Assembly (NCBI GenBank): GCA_014058105.1 | Contig: JACGCM010001311.1 | Coordinates: 248,001 to 312,000 of the forward strand | Direction: 5' to 3' | Source: Kingdonia uniflora | Taxonomy: Eukaryota > Streptophyta > Magnoliopsida > Ranunculales > Circaeasteraceae | Length of the DNA stretch: 64,000 nucleotides | Made by a program: the position numbers and the translations under genes | Notes under the pieces: model-generated | Database searches by the model: none | The model's input: the letters and a program-made list of their open reading frames with translations, nothing else | What the model was told of the DNA's origin: nothing | Shown: positions 41,254-53,118 of the stretch, one piece after another | Layout of the letters: each line of letters opens with the position of its first letter | Numbering within the stretch: position 1 is the first letter of the stretch

Positions 41254-41601
41254 CTAATGATAAGTCAAAGGTATGGCGTGCATGGCATTGGGCCAGTCGC
41301 GCCCGAGGATACCAAGGTACTCAGATTTCTTATCGATGACAAGAAAGCTGGTTTGAAGTGAGATTGGGGCGGTGGTAACTGGAAGGCTGATTCGACCAAC
41401 AAAAACTTTAGTGGCCCCATTAAAACCTTTTAGTTCAACATTGGTGGCAGTGATGAGGTCTATTTTGTTTATGGCTTTGACGGTCTGAAGGAAAAGTACA
41501 TCGGCTGTACTTCCTATATCAATAAGCATGGTGTGGAGGATGAGGTGTTGGACCTTAATCATAATGACTAAAGGGTTGGAATGGGGAAAACGAACATGCA
41601 A
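41254..41601 (-). pseudogene. pol: RE6 aspartic protease
   Basis: Open from 41601 to 41254. The active site reads MLIDIGSTADVLF, so the usual D-T-G-S is D-I-G-S. LKGFNGATKVFVGRISLPVT is the flap region, and YLGILGRDWPNAMHAIP ends the domain. The Thr to Ile change beside the catalytic Asp would be expected to weaken or abolish activity. Confidence 0.83.
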
Positions 41602-43420
41602 GGTGTCGCAGTCGATGAAAGAGATACCCTCGGGTCGAGGAAATAAACTTGATTATGGCAGGTAGCTTCTCCTAGTAAGTGAGTTTGCAGCATTCTTTGA
41701 CACGCTTACGCCTGCTCTTAGAAGGGACGTTGTCGATATTATTAACCTTAATAATGTGAAGCAGGTAGATGTGTATCTCGGCTAGGACGGGAGCAGGGGC
41801 GGGTAGAGGTTTTAGGTATGACCCGTCGAGGTAGCCAGGGAGGTCGGCGACATATTATTGTAGACGACCCTCTTTGAGGATGATTTCGAGAGGGTTGCAG
41901 GGCGAAGCATTTATTGGTGTGGTGGTAGTTACACTTGTGGTTGGCGCAATAAGGTTCGCCTTGTTTGACTTCGATAGGGAAAGGGGTGTGCCACATGGAG
42001 TCTGCCTGGATCTGTGGTAGAAGAGTGCTGAGAGGGGCAGTAAGCTTGGGTAAAACTGGTTTCGATCATTTCCGGCAGCTTCGGAATTGTTGTTAGTGTG
42101 AGGGCACTTGCAGCTCTCAGTCTTCTGTGAGACGGGAGCGATCAGGGGTGCAGGAGTAAAGGGTTGGCCTTGTCGAGGTTTATTTATATTGGTGATCGGA
42201 GGTTTCCCCTGTTTATTTGATTCGTGGAGTCGCTCAAGGTCGATATACCCATTGATTTTTGTGAGCATCTCCTCGAGGGTTCACGGTTTATGGAGTACCA
42301 AGTATTCCTTGACACGACTGTTATCTAACAAGACGTTTGAATACGCGAGTACCACGTTCGCGCAGTCGAGGTTTTCAACTTTACACGACTCATCAAGAAG
42401 CGTCTTGGTGAAGGTTTCAAGGGTTTCACTGTTAGATTTTTGGAAATTGAAGAGGGAGTCGACTATGACCTCTCGATCTTTGTTGAAGGCAAATTGGGTG
42501 ATAAAAAGGTTGGATAATTGATTGAAGCTTCGAATCGAGCCATTGGGAAGGTTATGATACCAACGAAGAGAGCTATCTGTGAGGCTGGTAGGAAAAAGTT
42601 GACACATCAGGTGGTCAGCTATGGAGTAAAGGCTTAGAGTATTTTGGAATTCGAGAATGTGGGATTGAGAGTCGGTGTTGCGATATTTGTTAAGTTTGGA
42701 CACAAAAAATTTTGGAGGTACCTCGATAGCGAGGAGTTTGGGGTAGAGGGGGTTGTTTAACCTACTCCATAAATTTGGTGTGGAGCTCGCACTGATATGG
42801 GATGGCTAGGAAAATTTTGTAGTCGAGGTCCTGCTGTGTAAAATAGGCAGGATGAGGGGGGGGGGACCTTTATGGTCGAAGGGGGTGAGGCCAAATGTTT
42901 GGCGTATGCTAGGAGATGCGCTCCCCGAGACGCTCTCGACCAGGGCGGCGTTTGGGGTATCTGGTGGAGCGAAGGGTGGAAATGGAGGAATCCTTCTTGG
43001 GGTGGATGCCAAAATGGACAGAGCTAGTAGGGGGAATTATTGTGGGAGTACCCTCAGTACCAAGATGGACCGGGGGTACTTAAATATGTGGTAGTGGCCC
43101 CAATCAAGCGCGGGTAGACATGCGTGACGAGGCAGGTATTCGGGATGGCAGAGGGGCGCCTAGAGGCTGTAGTTGTTATAACTCACTGACTGTGTAGCAG
43201 AGATCGTCGATAGCACAGTATTGCATGTCAGCATCATCCAAACAGCGTTTCCGTTCGGCTTCAAACTCTTGTCGGTGCTCTTCGCGTTCCTGGTGCAATT
43301 GTGTTCGGTGTCGCTCCTCGGCTTGAGCGAATTGCTGGGATAGTAGGGCAAGCTGGGCGGCCACTCCGTCAGCGGAGTTATCGGCATGGGTGGAGGTGGA
43401 GCGAAGGGTGGGTGCCATTG
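41602..43420 (-). pseudogene. gag: RE6 gag
   Basis: The start MAPTLRSTSTHADNSADGVA is at 43418. A coiled coil follows (QFAQAEERHRTQLHQEREEH). After stops, the capsid domain is open at 42703-42281 with LFPTSLTDSSLRWYHNLPNG and SFNQLSNLFITQF, a clear Retrotrans_gag match. The next frame (42268-41855) holds ITKINGYIDLERL-like sequence and a Pro-rich linker, and the nucleocapsid CANHKCNYHHTNKCFAL near 41920 is a modified zinc knuckle. Typical Tat gag length, three or more disruptions. Confidence 0.82.
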
Positions 43421-43485
43421 GAAATGATTTGTTGGAGTTTGAAAAGGAAAAATATGAGGTAGGGGAGACATGTAGGGGGGAATCA

Positions 43486-43499
43486 CAGACGGCGCCAAA
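43486..43499 (-). other. Primer binding site of RE6
   Basis: Minus strand TTTGGCGCCGTCTG directly after the 5' LTR end. RE7 has TTTGGCGCCGTCTT and RE8 TTTGGCACCGTCTG at the same place. I do not assign the tRNA. Confidence 0.75.
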
Positions 43500-44229
43500 T
43501 GTAGGGGCCTAACTTTGCAAGGAGGGGAAGTCGACTCTTACACCACGGATATTATCTTCTATCAAAGGGGTTCAAGCATATAATCAATATTATGACTAAT
43601 CTACTGCAATATACTTGCGTGGAAGCCTAGAATGGGACACTCCATGACCTCTGATGAGGATTTTTAAGAGTATCGATATTACTATCGAGTAGTCAAAGTT
43701 TTAATTACTAGGTAAATTGTAGGGTGATCAAAGGTAAACTTCAAGGGTTCACGGGAGAGATTTTGTAACCCCTCCTTAGTTCCCTTTTCCCTCCTATTTA
43801 TAGAGTATAGGAAGGGTTGAGTCACCAAGGGATGTCACATTACAAGTGTACCTTTCGGGTATCCTTCGGGTATCAGGCGGGAATCTCAGAGTTGGTGTTG
43901 ACGCTGAAAATGTCGGATCTGGCACTGTGCTCTAACACTGTAGCCATTTTTGGTTCTAACACTGTAGTTTACAGGACCAAAAATGGCGCCGCTCATGTCT
44001 GGTGAGCTGGTTGTCTGACATGCCTGCCTTCGACCATATACGGCTATGGTCGAAGTATTTCTGATGCTGATGAATTTGCTTTCAGCTTCGAGTTATGTTT
44101 GTTGTCAAAGGTTCGTATGGTCCTGGAGGGCTAGATTATGAACTCCTTAGGCTTCGAGTTATCGGGTATGCTTCGATGTAGCCCTCGAGTGTTTGACTAG
44201 AGGTAAAAGGCTCCGAGTAAGGTACTACA
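43500..44229 (-). repeat. 5' LTR of RE6
   Basis: Plus-strand edges are TGTAGGGGCC and GGTACTACA. It contains TATAAATA on the minus strand (43795-43802), the likely promoter of the sense element RNA. It pairs with 23135-23853; CCCGT flanks it at 44230-44234. Confidence 0.93.
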
Positions 44230-44234
44230 CCCGT

Positions 44235-45533
44235 CCCTTTTCTTGGTGTAGTACGGTAGGCCCATAGTACATGTTGTAATTCTTAAACCCACCGGCCCTT
44301 CTTCTCGCTGATGCATTTTTTAAGACCATCGACTATAGTTTTATTAATTGCTTCGACCTGACCATTTCTCAGTGGGTAATAAGGGGTAAAGGGGTAGAGG
44401 ATAATGTTGTACTTTTTTGAAGAAATTATGGACTTTGTTCTCTATGAACTGTGAACCGTTGTCACATCAAATTATATGTGGGCAGCCAAAATGTGTAATG
44501 ATATTTTCCCAGAGGAACTTGGTGACTTCTTCTTCCCTGGTTCAACATAAAGGCACGGCCTCGACCCATTTAATGAAATAATCAGTGGCGACTAAAATAT
44601 GTTCTTTGTTGTCCAAAAATTTAGGAAAAGGGCCTACGAGATCAATGGCCCATCGCTTGAATGGCCAAACAACTTGGTTCTAATGGAGTTCTTGTGAGGG
44701 GCTTCAAATATCATAGGCATGACGTTAGCATTTGTCACAGTACTTTGCATATTCTTTGACTTGTTTCTTCATATTTAGCCAGAATAAACCCTGGGTAATT
44801 GCTGGAAGAGCCATGGATCGACCAACAGTGCGGGAACCGCAATTGCCTTCGTGGAGTTGAGTAAGTATGGTGGCAGCTTTCCATTGGGAAATACAATAGA
44901 ATTGCACGCCGTTTGGGGATTTGCAGTGTAGACCGCTTTTAAGAATGGTACACCAACGGTAGTTTTCTAGTAATGAACGTTTGGCTTTGGGGTCCTCCGG
45001 TAGGGTGGAACTGTTGAAGTAGGCTAGGAAAGGTGTGCGTCAGTCTTCAGGATTGAGGTTCTCGCCCCCAGTATTGATGGTGTTGATTTCTATCTGGTCG
45101 ATACTTAGGCGTTCGAGCACTTCGATATTAAGGGTTAGAGATTCGGACTGGCCTAATATGGCGGCAATGTAAGCGAGGGCGTCGACATGTTTGTTTTCGT
45201 CTTAAAGGTAATGTATAATCGATGATTTTTTAAGAAAACAATCCATGCGCTGGCGGACGAGTGCTGTATACTCAGACATGCGATCGTTTGCCTGGCTTTC
45301 GCCAGTGTACTATCGCTGAAAAAGCTGGGAATCATTAAATACTACTAGTTTGGAGACACCAAGTTCGAGAGCGAGATCGGGACCTTGTATCAAAGCTTCG
45401 TATTCAGCCACTTTGTTGGTATATTCAAAAATTAATTTGATGGCATTTTTTATTCGGTTGTTGGAAGGTGTGACCAGGACAATATCTATCCTAGAACTGT
45501 AGTGTCCTGCAGATCCATTTGTAAAAATACATT
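44235..45533 (-). pseudogene. pol: RE5 middle piece: end of archaeal-type RNase H and integrase
   Basis: Minus strand from 45533: a TNGSAGH-like start, then NKIKNAIKLIFEY-like sequence and a VVFNDSQ remnant. It goes on to a MSEYTALVRQRMDCF-like stretch and an NKHVDALAYIAAI-like end near 45170. The linker and integrase N-terminus follow, with LTQLHEGNCGSRTVGRSMAL and the zinc-binding EYAKYCDKC (44725-44907 open). The core includes a D-L-V-G-P-F-P-like segment, FIKWVEAVPL-like sequence and a frameshifted D-N-G-S-Q-F region near 44460. It ends at 44235 where RE6 inserted, and continues at 23134. Confidence 0.82.
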
Positions 45534-46285
45534 TGTAATAGCCTACTTACAACCCTCTACCTCCTGTCGAACACTCGAAGGCTATCTCGAAGCCTACCTG
45601 AATACCATGAGGTCTAATACGTCCATAATTAAGCCCTCCAAAGACCATACGAACCTTCGAAAACGAACAGGTCCCGAAGCCAAAGGTAGATGCGTCAGCA
45701 CACGAACTCCACGTTGGTATCGAAAACACTTCGACCATATTCATACGTGGTCGAAGGCTCACATGTCAAATAGCCAGCTCACCAGACAAGAACGGCATCA
45801 TTTTTGGTCCTTAAAACTGTAGTAACAGAACCAACAACAGCTACAGTGTCAGGGCACAGTGCCAGGCTCGACATTTCTGGCATCAACACCAACTCTGGGA
45901 TACCCACCTGATACCCAGAGGGAACACGGGCGGTACACTTGTAATGTGACCTACCTTGATAACTCAGCCCTTCTTATGTTCTATAAATATGAGGGAAGGG
46001 GAACCAAAGAGGGGTTACAAAATTTAACCCTAGAGCCTTTGAAGTTTACCTTCGATCACCCCGTAAAATCATCTAATATTCGAACCTTCGACTACTCGGC
46101 AGTAATATAAAATCCCTTAAAAATCCTCATTAGAGGCCGTGGAGTGACCTATTCTAGGCCTCCACGAAAGTACATTGCTAGTAGATTATTAGTTCTATAA
46201 ACTATATTCTTGAACCCTTTGATAGGAGATAAACCCCATGATGTAAGAGCCAGCATCCCCTTCCACACAAAGTTAGGCCCCTACA
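45534..46285 (+). repeat. 5' LTR of RE7 and adjacent PBS
   Basis: Begins TGTAATAGCC and ends GGCCCCTACA (752 bp), with TATAAATA at 45982-45989. The PBS TTTGGCGCCGTCTT follows at 46286-46299. Confidence 0.92.
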
Positions 46286-46353
46286 TTTGGCGCCGTCTTT
46301 GCCTTCCCACCCTACCAATCTCTATGCCTCGTATTTTTTCCTTCTCAAACACC

Positions 46354-46830
46354 AATGGCACCCACCCTTCGTTCTACTTCCACCCATGTAGGTAACTCCA
46401 CGGACGGAGTGGCCGCTCAGCTCGCCCTACTTTCCGAGCAATTCGCTCAGGCTGAGGAGCGACACCGAACACAATTGTACTAGGAACGTGAAGAGCACCG
46501 ACATGAGTTTGAAGTAGAACGGAAATTCGTTTGGAAGATGCCGACAGACAATACTGTGCTATCGGCGACCTTCGTAATATAGTCTGTGAGTTGCAGCGTT
46601 TACAGCCTCCAGATGCTCCACTGCCATCCCAAATACCTGTCCCATCGCGCGTGTCTGCCTGAGCTCGATTGGGGCCACTACCACATATTAAAGTATCCCC
46701 GGTCAATCTTGGTCCCGAGGGTGCTCCTACTATTATCCCCCCTACTGGCTCTATCCATCTTGGGTGTCGACCCCAGTTTACCATGTCACCGCCTCGCCCC
46801 GCGACTTCGAGAAGCTGCAAACTTCGAAGT
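46354..46830 (+). pseudogene. gag: RE7 gag N-terminus, remainder deleted
   Basis: Starts MAPTLRSTSTHVGNSTDGVA at 46354, with the coiled-coil QFAQAEERHRTQLY followed by a stop. The sequence continues to a Pro-rich stretch (APTIIPPTGSIHLGC) and then passes directly into the RT N-terminus near 46790-46830. The capsid, nucleocapsid and protease are absent. By comparison with RE6, roughly 2.2-2.6 kb has been lost. Confidence 0.8.
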
Positions 46831-47440
46831 CGATAAACTCATAGCTGTAGGCTTAATTAGAGAAGTCAAGTATGCTAATTGGATATCAAACATTATTGCA
46901 GTTCCCAAATAGAATGGCAAGATCAGAATCTACGTCGACTTCAAGATCTCAACAAGCACACACCGAAAGATAGCTTCCCCTTACCTATCATTTAAGTGCT
47001 CCTAGATGTTACTACTGGACATGAGCGCCTAACAATGATGGACATAGCTTCAGGTTACAATCAGGTACCCCTCATCCCCAAAGATCAACTCAAAACTTCC
47101 TTTATCACTGAACAAAGCCTTTATTGCTTTATCGTCATGCCCTTAGGCCTTAAAAATGTGGATGCTACCTACTAACGCCTCGTTACAACCATGTTCTAAC
47201 CCTTGCTTGGCAAGTCGGTCGAAGTTTATATCGACGACATGCTATGCAAGAGCCTCCAAAAATAGATACACATCCAGAACCTAACCGAAGCTTTTTCGAT
47301 ACTTTGAACATACAACATGAAACTAAATCCAGACAAGTGCCAGTTCGGTGTTTCGCCTGGTAAATTTTTAGGTCATCTTATAAGCAAACGAGGTATCGAG
47401 ATCGACCCTACCCATATCCGAGCCCTCATCGATATGCTTT
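46815..47440 (+). pseudogene. pol: RE7 reverse transcriptase
   Basis: FEVDKLIAVGLIREVKYANW opens it, then VPK and a stop where RE6 has KK. Pieces follow: LNKHTPKDSFPLPII, MMDIASGYNQVPL, the catalytic VEVYIDDMLCKSLQK (about 47220-47262), and an open thumb MKLNPDKCQFGVSPGKFLGH. About six stops, mainly at former Trp, Gln or Arg codons. Confidence 0.85.
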
Positions 47441-48102
47441 CCCCTAGAACCAAAAAAGATGTCCAAAAGGTGGTTGGCAAGATAGCGGCCCTTAACCGTT
47501 TTATTTCCAAATCCTCATACTGTTGTGCTTGGCTCTTTTTTCTCTTACTCGACTAAGGCGTCCACAATGCTAAAAAGAAAAACAACTATGAGATCAACTG
47601 GACACCCGAATATGAACAAGCCTTCCTCGAACTTAAAGCATACCTTGGTCGACTACCCATCATCAACATCCCTATCGAGGGCGAAATAATCTCTTTATAT
47701 ATCGTGGTCACCGATACCTCTATCAGTTCAGTCCTAATTCGACTCGAGTCTAATGTTGAGAAACCTATATATTTCATCAGCATAACTCTATCACCTACAG
47801 AAACTCAATACACAAAACTTGAGCATTTGCTCCTCACCCTCGTCTACACCTCCCAAAAGCTGAAATCATATTTTCAAGATCACCCCATCCGTGTTATAAC
47901 AAGTTATCCCCTTCAAGAAGTACTCAGCAAGAAAGAAAAATCTAGACAAGTACAACAGTGGTTTGTTAATCTTTGCGAGCATGACATCACATTTGAGAGG
48001 CAGATATCCCAGAAAGGCCAAACAGTCGCCGATTTCCTCGCTGACTTCTCGGTCGAAGATATCGTCTGGGAGGAACACGAAGATGACCTACCAGATGACT
48101 AG
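47441..48102 (+). pseudogene. pol: RE7 Ty3-type RNase H
   Basis: RTKKDVQKVVGKIAALNRFI opens the domain. INWTPEYEQAFLELKAYLGR follows, and after one stop near 47555 the frame is open from 47704: VTDTSISSVLIRLESNVEKP, YFISITLSPTETQYTKLEHL and GQTVADFLADFSVEDI. It ends at TAG near 48100 in the linker to the second RNase H. Confidence 0.87.
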
Positions 48103-48540
48103 CCCGAACCTACAGACCCATGGAACCCTAACACAGGCTGGCAACTTTTTACAGATGGATCTGCTGGACCAAATGGTTCGGGGATCGTTAACGTCCTGGT
48201 TACACCCACCAATGATCGAATTGAAAAGGTAGTCAAGTTAAACATCGAATGCTCCAACAACGAGGCTAAGTATGAAGCCTTGATCTATGACCTCGACCTT
48301 ACAATCGAACTTGGTATCCCTAAACTGGTCATTTTCACATATTCCCAACTTACTCAGAGACAATACACCGGTGAGAATCAAGCCAACGGTCGCATGGCTG
48401 AATACGCTACTCTCGTCCACCGGCGTATGGACCGTTTCCTTGAAAAATCTTCTATTAGTCACTACCCTTGAGGTGAAAACAGATACGCAGATGCCCTCAC
48501 CTACATAGCAGTTATGTTAGGCCAGTCTGAATCCCGAATC
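48103..48540 (+). pseudogene. pol: RE7 archaeal-type RNase H
   Basis: WQLFTDGSAGPNGSGI carries the first catalytic Asp (about 48139-48186). KLNIECSNNEAKYEALIYDL follows with the catalytic Glu. LVIFTYSQL has Tyr where the Asp of F-T-D-S should be. QANGRMAEYATLVHRRMDRF leads to SSISHYP, a stop (CGA to TGA), then GENRYADALTYIAVM. The Asp to Tyr change and the stop both disable it. Confidence 0.85.
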
Positions 48541-49901
48541 CTCCATATCGAAGTAGTTGAACGCCCAAGTATCTATCAGATAGAAGTCAATGCCATCAAT
48601 ACTGGAGGCGAGAGTATCGATCCAGACGACTGGCAAACAGCAATCCTCGATTGCTTCAACACTGTTACCCTCCTAGATGATCCAAAAGCCAAACGTTCAT
48701 TATTAGAGAACTGTCACCGATACACCATCCTCAAACGCGAGTTAGATCGCAAATCCCCAGATAGTGTCCTCCTTCGGTGCATCTCTCAACAAAAAGCCTC
48801 TACAATCTTATCCGAACTCCATGAAGGTACCTGCGGTGCTCATACTGCCGGAGGATCAATGGCCTTTAGAGCCATCTCCCAAGGTTTATTTTGGCCCAAT
48901 ACGAAGATGCAAGCCAAAGAATACGCAAAATACTGTGACAAATGCCAGTGCCATGCCCACGATATCCATAGCCCTTCACAAGACCTCCATTTTAGTCATG
49001 TCTTTTGGCCATTCAAACGCTGGGACATCGATCTCATTAGTCTGTTTCCCAAAACTTTGGGTACCCGAGAGAATATCCTTGTTGCAAGAGATTATTTTAC
49101 CAAATGGGTCGAAACTATACTTTTGTGTCGAGCCAGAGAAGAAAAAGTCATCAAATTTCTATGGGAAAACATCATTACTCGCTTCGGATGCCCTCATATG
49201 ATTCGATGCGATTATTGTCCCAGTTTGTCAGGAACAAAATCAAAAATTTCCTCAAGAAGTACAACATAATCATCTCCCCATCAACACCGTACTACCCCCA
49301 AGAGAATGGTCAGGTCGAAGCAATCAATAAAATAATAGTCGGCGGTCTCAAGAAATGCGTCAATGCGATGAAATGACGATGGGTTCAGAAGTTACAAAAT
49401 ATCCTCTGGGCCTATCGAACAATACCAAGAAAAGCTATAGGCTGCACCCCTTTGCTTCTAGAATATGGTACTAAAGCAGTACTCCCTACTCAATTCAAAG
49501 TACCCACAAGAGATCCCAACCTCCTAGATGAAGATAATGAGCTAGAACTCGGATGCAACATGCTATGGTTCGACGAAGCCAGAGACCGAGCCATTGCCAA
49601 CCTCGGACATTACCATCTATCCCTCCAGAAGTCATATAACAAGCGAGTTTGATCACAAAGTTTCAACATCGGAGATCTTGTACTTCGAAGTGTAACACAG
49701 TCTTCGAAGCCTCAAAATGCCGATAAGTTAACCGAATCCTGGGAAGGACCTTATGTCGTGTACGATAAAACTGACAAGGGTTCATACTACATGATGACAG
49801 AAAACGAAGAACTTCTGCCAAACCCATGGAATACAATGCAACTAGTCTCATGCAGAAGGTTTCGGCCACCACATTGTTCACCTGATATATACACAAAATA
49901 A
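48514..49901 (+). pseudogene. pol: RE7 integrase, nearly complete
   Basis: Open for 251 codons from 48514. The zinc-binding domain has H-E-G-x-C-G-A-H-x-A-G and EYAKYCDKCQCHA. The core has WDIDLISLFPK with the first Asp and DYFTKWVE. The second catalytic Asp region is spoiled by a small deletion near 49212 (CDYCPS instead of C-D-N-G-P). After the shift, NIIISPSTPYYPQENGQVEA holds the catalytic Glu. The C-terminus reads ILWAYRTIPRKAIGCTPLLL and VLPTQFKVPTRDPN, then WEGPYVVYDKTDKGSYYM, and stops with TAA 49899-49901. No chromodomain. Confidence 0.88.
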
Positions 49902-49954
49902 TCAATAAATAGTTTTTTCCTCTGAAAATCGTCTCCTGTTTTCCAGTGAATTTC

Positions 49955-50580
49955 TTGGTTAAGCCTAAGTATCATGTCAACCCTTCGACCCGACTAATAC
50001 TTGGGGGCGACCTTGAAAATTTTCAAGTCTCTAATTTTGAGGAAACTCGAGGGGAACGAATTGTCGAAAAGACCAAACCCACGGGAATGCATTAGGGGTG
50101 AACACGTTCTACTTTGATCAGGCTTAGGCCGTCGAAGTCCAGTAAATTTCTTGGTTTTGCCTAAGTATCATGTCAACCCTTCGACCCGACTGATACTTGG
50201 GGGTGACCTTGAAAATTTTCAAACTTCCAATTTCGAGCAAACTCTAGGGGCAAGGATGGTCGATAGATTGGACCCTCGGGAATGCATTAGGGGAGAACAA
50301 GTTCTACTTCGATCAGGCTTAGGCCGTTAAAGTCCAATGAATTTCTTGGTTTTGCCTAAGTATACTGTCAGCCCTTCGGCCTGACAGATACTTGGGGGCG
50401 ACCTTGCAAATTTTCAAACTTCCAATTTCAAGAAAACTCGAGGGGCAAGGATAGTCGATAGACCAGACCCTCAGGAATGTATTGGGAGTGACTACGTTCT
50501 TCTTCGATTAGACTCAAGCTTTTAAGGTCCAGCTAATTCCCTGAACTCTTGACTGATACTCGGGATACCATCTCGAAGCT
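49955..50580 (+). repeat. 195-bp tandem repeats of RE7
   Basis: CCTAAGTATCATGTCAACCC recurs at 49964 and 50160, with a variant at 50355 (spacing 196 and 195). Each unit holds GACTGATACTTGGGGG and CTCGAGGGG-like segments. It follows the pol stop by about 60 bp and precedes the 3' end of antisense ORF-B. Confidence 0.9.
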
Positions 50581-50948
50581 CTTCAAGGTTCAATCACTCT
50601 ACAATTATTCTACACTTATAGCATATGTAGATACAAGTATAAAAAAATATCAACAGTTTTGCTACATTCAGGACGTTTCAGTACCACATATATCAGAGAA
50701 TCAAGCTCAACACATAATAATTCCAATCAAGTTCAGAGCATACGTCAGAAATCTAGCATCGTAATTCAGTACAAATCAAGACAACACAAACCAGTTTCAG
50801 TACAATCTACTTCAGCAGTGCAAAGAAAGCTCAAGTTCAAAGATCAAGTGCAAAGAAAGCTCAACATCATTCACATATTACAACCCAACAAAAAATTAGA
50901 AAAAAAAAACTATATGGCACTCCAGCACAATACCTCATATCGGAGTGG

Positions 50949-53112
50949 CTACACCATCTCCCCCAATAAGCCTTCACTGTCAACACCTTCTGCACCTTCA
51001 GTAGAAGGTTTTGACCCTGCACCATCGCCGATCACATCAGTTGCAGTTCCAGCAGCAGTACCTTTGACTGCAGGAGCCTCCACGCCACCTCCCGCACCGC
51101 CATCAACAACATCTACCTCTATCCCCTCTGTATGAACTGCATCTTGAACAACCGGATCTGGGGTAATGGGGAAGCATTGCAAAGTTTCAGGATCACACCC
51201 AAAATCCTCTATGAACTCCTTTAGCTTCACATTAACTGTACATTCATCATCAAACTGCCCTTGGAAAGTCTCCCTCTGTTCTTTCTTTTCCTTCTCCTTC
51301 TCAGCAAGCTTTGACTTCAGCATCTGCCCATGAGTGTAATGTTGAGCCTCAAACCCCTTCTCGAACGCATCATCGATAGCCGCCAGATCTTGCTTCAAAA
51401 CATTATTCTCAGATAACAACGATGCCTCTGTCCCTAGAGCGATCTCCAGATTTTTAAGTACCTATTTCAGCTGCCACAATGTTACCTTTTGAGCCTTGAT
51501 GAAAGCTTGTCCCCAAGCATCTGCCTGCTAGAATAGTTGAGCCATCAGTATCTTCCAAAGTAGGCTGCACTTAAGAAAAATGTTAGAATTTCAAAAGCAA
51601 AACATTTACCTGATACATCGTCCTATTCATCCTCCTCACAGCCTCGTCTGGGTCAGTGGCGCAGAGTGTCGCCATTAAAGAAGCCATGGCTAGAGCCTGA
51701 TCCTCTCGCTCAACCTCTATCATTTCTTCATCAACATCCTCCACATCATCTTCCCCCAGTTCCCTGCGCCTTTTGCGTTGAGTTACCTTCGTCGGCTGTG
51801 CCCTAGGAGAGTCAAGAAAAACCTTGCCTTTCCCTTTCTCAGCCTGTGTCGATACTTGTTTCGACGCCTGTTTTGATACACCACAAGCTACTTCGGGCAC
51901 GGTCGCTGCCTGCTTCAGTGCTCGATGCCCCTTTGGAACATACTTTACCTTCCTTGCTAATTTCACTTTCTCCATTCCTTCGACCACTTCCAAAGTACCT
52001 TCACATCCCCTCTTCTTTGATGGCTTTGGCATAACGGGTACATTTTAAAGCAGGGAATTTGACCTCTTCTGCCTCTTCCTTTTGATACCAAGCCTCTTAA
52101 ACACAGAGTTTACCCACTCTTCGTCCGAGTTGATCAGGGCGTCAATATAATCTCACGAATTTTCCCACATCCGATTGGTAAGACTTGCAGATCAAATAGA
52201 AACACATTTATCAGTCTATTCGATCAGTACAAAAAAATCTTTGACAGACAACTCACTTGGATTATAGACTTTATGCTATAACCTATAAGAGTGTTCGCCT
52301 TCAACATTCTCATAACTACCCTATACTATAACTAAGTCTTTATTCCATCCTCGACCTATCGAGCACAAATTAAGCAGCCAAGGCTTTCCTGCGTAACACT
52401 GGATGTGATAGGTGGCCACCTTCTGGTTTGCTTATTGTGAGTAGAAAGATACAACATCGTTCCATTCGATTAAGCTCCTTCCCTCACTCCCCAATTTTAC
52501 ATTCATTCCCTCGATTGCCTTCATCATTTTGTAAAAATTTCCATTTATCTAAACCGGGGCAACTTCCCAAAAGTTCTACACCTCCTTCACCAGCCTTCGG
52601 AGAGGTAGTTGCATTCCTAGTCAAATTTCGCCTCTATACGCCTTTATACCCTCTCGCGGTTTCGAATTGAAAGCAAACCCTATTCCCGCTGCATTTAATA
52701 ACATCCCCACCTTCGACAGCTCAAATTTAGCTACAAATCAATCTAGTCTCTGCTTCTCTCTAGCCGAGACAGAACCAATGACCTTATCCAACTCAGTCAA
52801 ATCCTCACTATGGTCACTTTGCTCACCCTTACCCCTTTCATCACCCGAAGGCTCAACCCGACCTTCGCGTCTCTCTCTCTCTCCTTCCTCCATCTCTTCC
52901 TCATCACTATCTTCGGTCAATACTATCTTACGACGTCTACTACTTGAAGCCCCAATTTCAGGAACCACCACTGCTAATGGGACATCTTTTGCAATAACTA
53001 ATTCTTCTACGCCGTTTCCCACATCCATCGGAACACGACCAGACACACTTGCCTCATTTTCTTTGATTTCCTCGTCTATTAGCCTTAGTCTTCTAGATCG
53101 ACGGGTACGCAT
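50949..53112 (-). pseudogene. RE7 antisense gene ORF-B, best-preserved exon structure
   Basis: Start MRTRRSRRLRLIDEEIKENE at 53112. Exon 2 (to 52258) encodes an acidic Glu/Ser-rich region, SAREKQRLD, then after stops EGRSLIEWNDVVSFYSQ and TYHIQCYAGKPWLLNLCS. Intron 52257-52184 has GTGAGT and CTGCAAG. Exon 3 (52183-51610) starts YIDALINSDEEWVNSVFKRL and is open for its last 150 codons, with a Lys-rich basic region and EDDVEDVDEEMIEVEREDQA. Intron 51609-51525 has CAG|GTAAAT and CTAGCAG. Exon 4 ends in a 156-codon open stretch (51419-50949). That stretch is a coiled coil (SLLSENNVLKQDLAAIDDAF, then KLAEKEKEKKEQRETFQGQF), FGCDPETLQCFP and a Gly/Ala-rich tail. No catalytic motif or known domain. 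About six stops in exon 2 make it a pseudogene. Confidence 0.7.
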
Positions 53113-53118
53113 CATATG

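Larger units (their letters stand above)
23135..44229 (-). mobile_element. RE6: complete Tat-type element (minus strand), interrupted by CACTA DT1
   Basis: LTRs at 43500-44229 (5') and 23135-23853 (3'), a PBS, gag, PR, RT, two RNase H domains, integrase, 195-bp tandem repeats, antisense ORF-B and two antisense ORF-A genes, and a PPT. It is flanked by the 5-bp duplication CCCGT. Without the 8-kb DT1 insertion it is about 13.1 kb, a usual size for Tat elements. All pol frames carry stops, so it is dead as an autonomous copy. Confidence 0.93.

Noticed and set aside
42108..42521. 137-codon plus-strand frame within RE6
   Set aside because: Opposite strand of gag, where Retrotrans_gag motifs are clear on the minus strand.
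51565..51609. A 45-bp intron 3 in RE7 ORF-B ending at AGTGCAG
   Set aside because: Too short for a plant intron. The downstream acceptor CTAGCAG at 51525 aligns with the acceptors in RE5 and RE6 and gives 85 bp.
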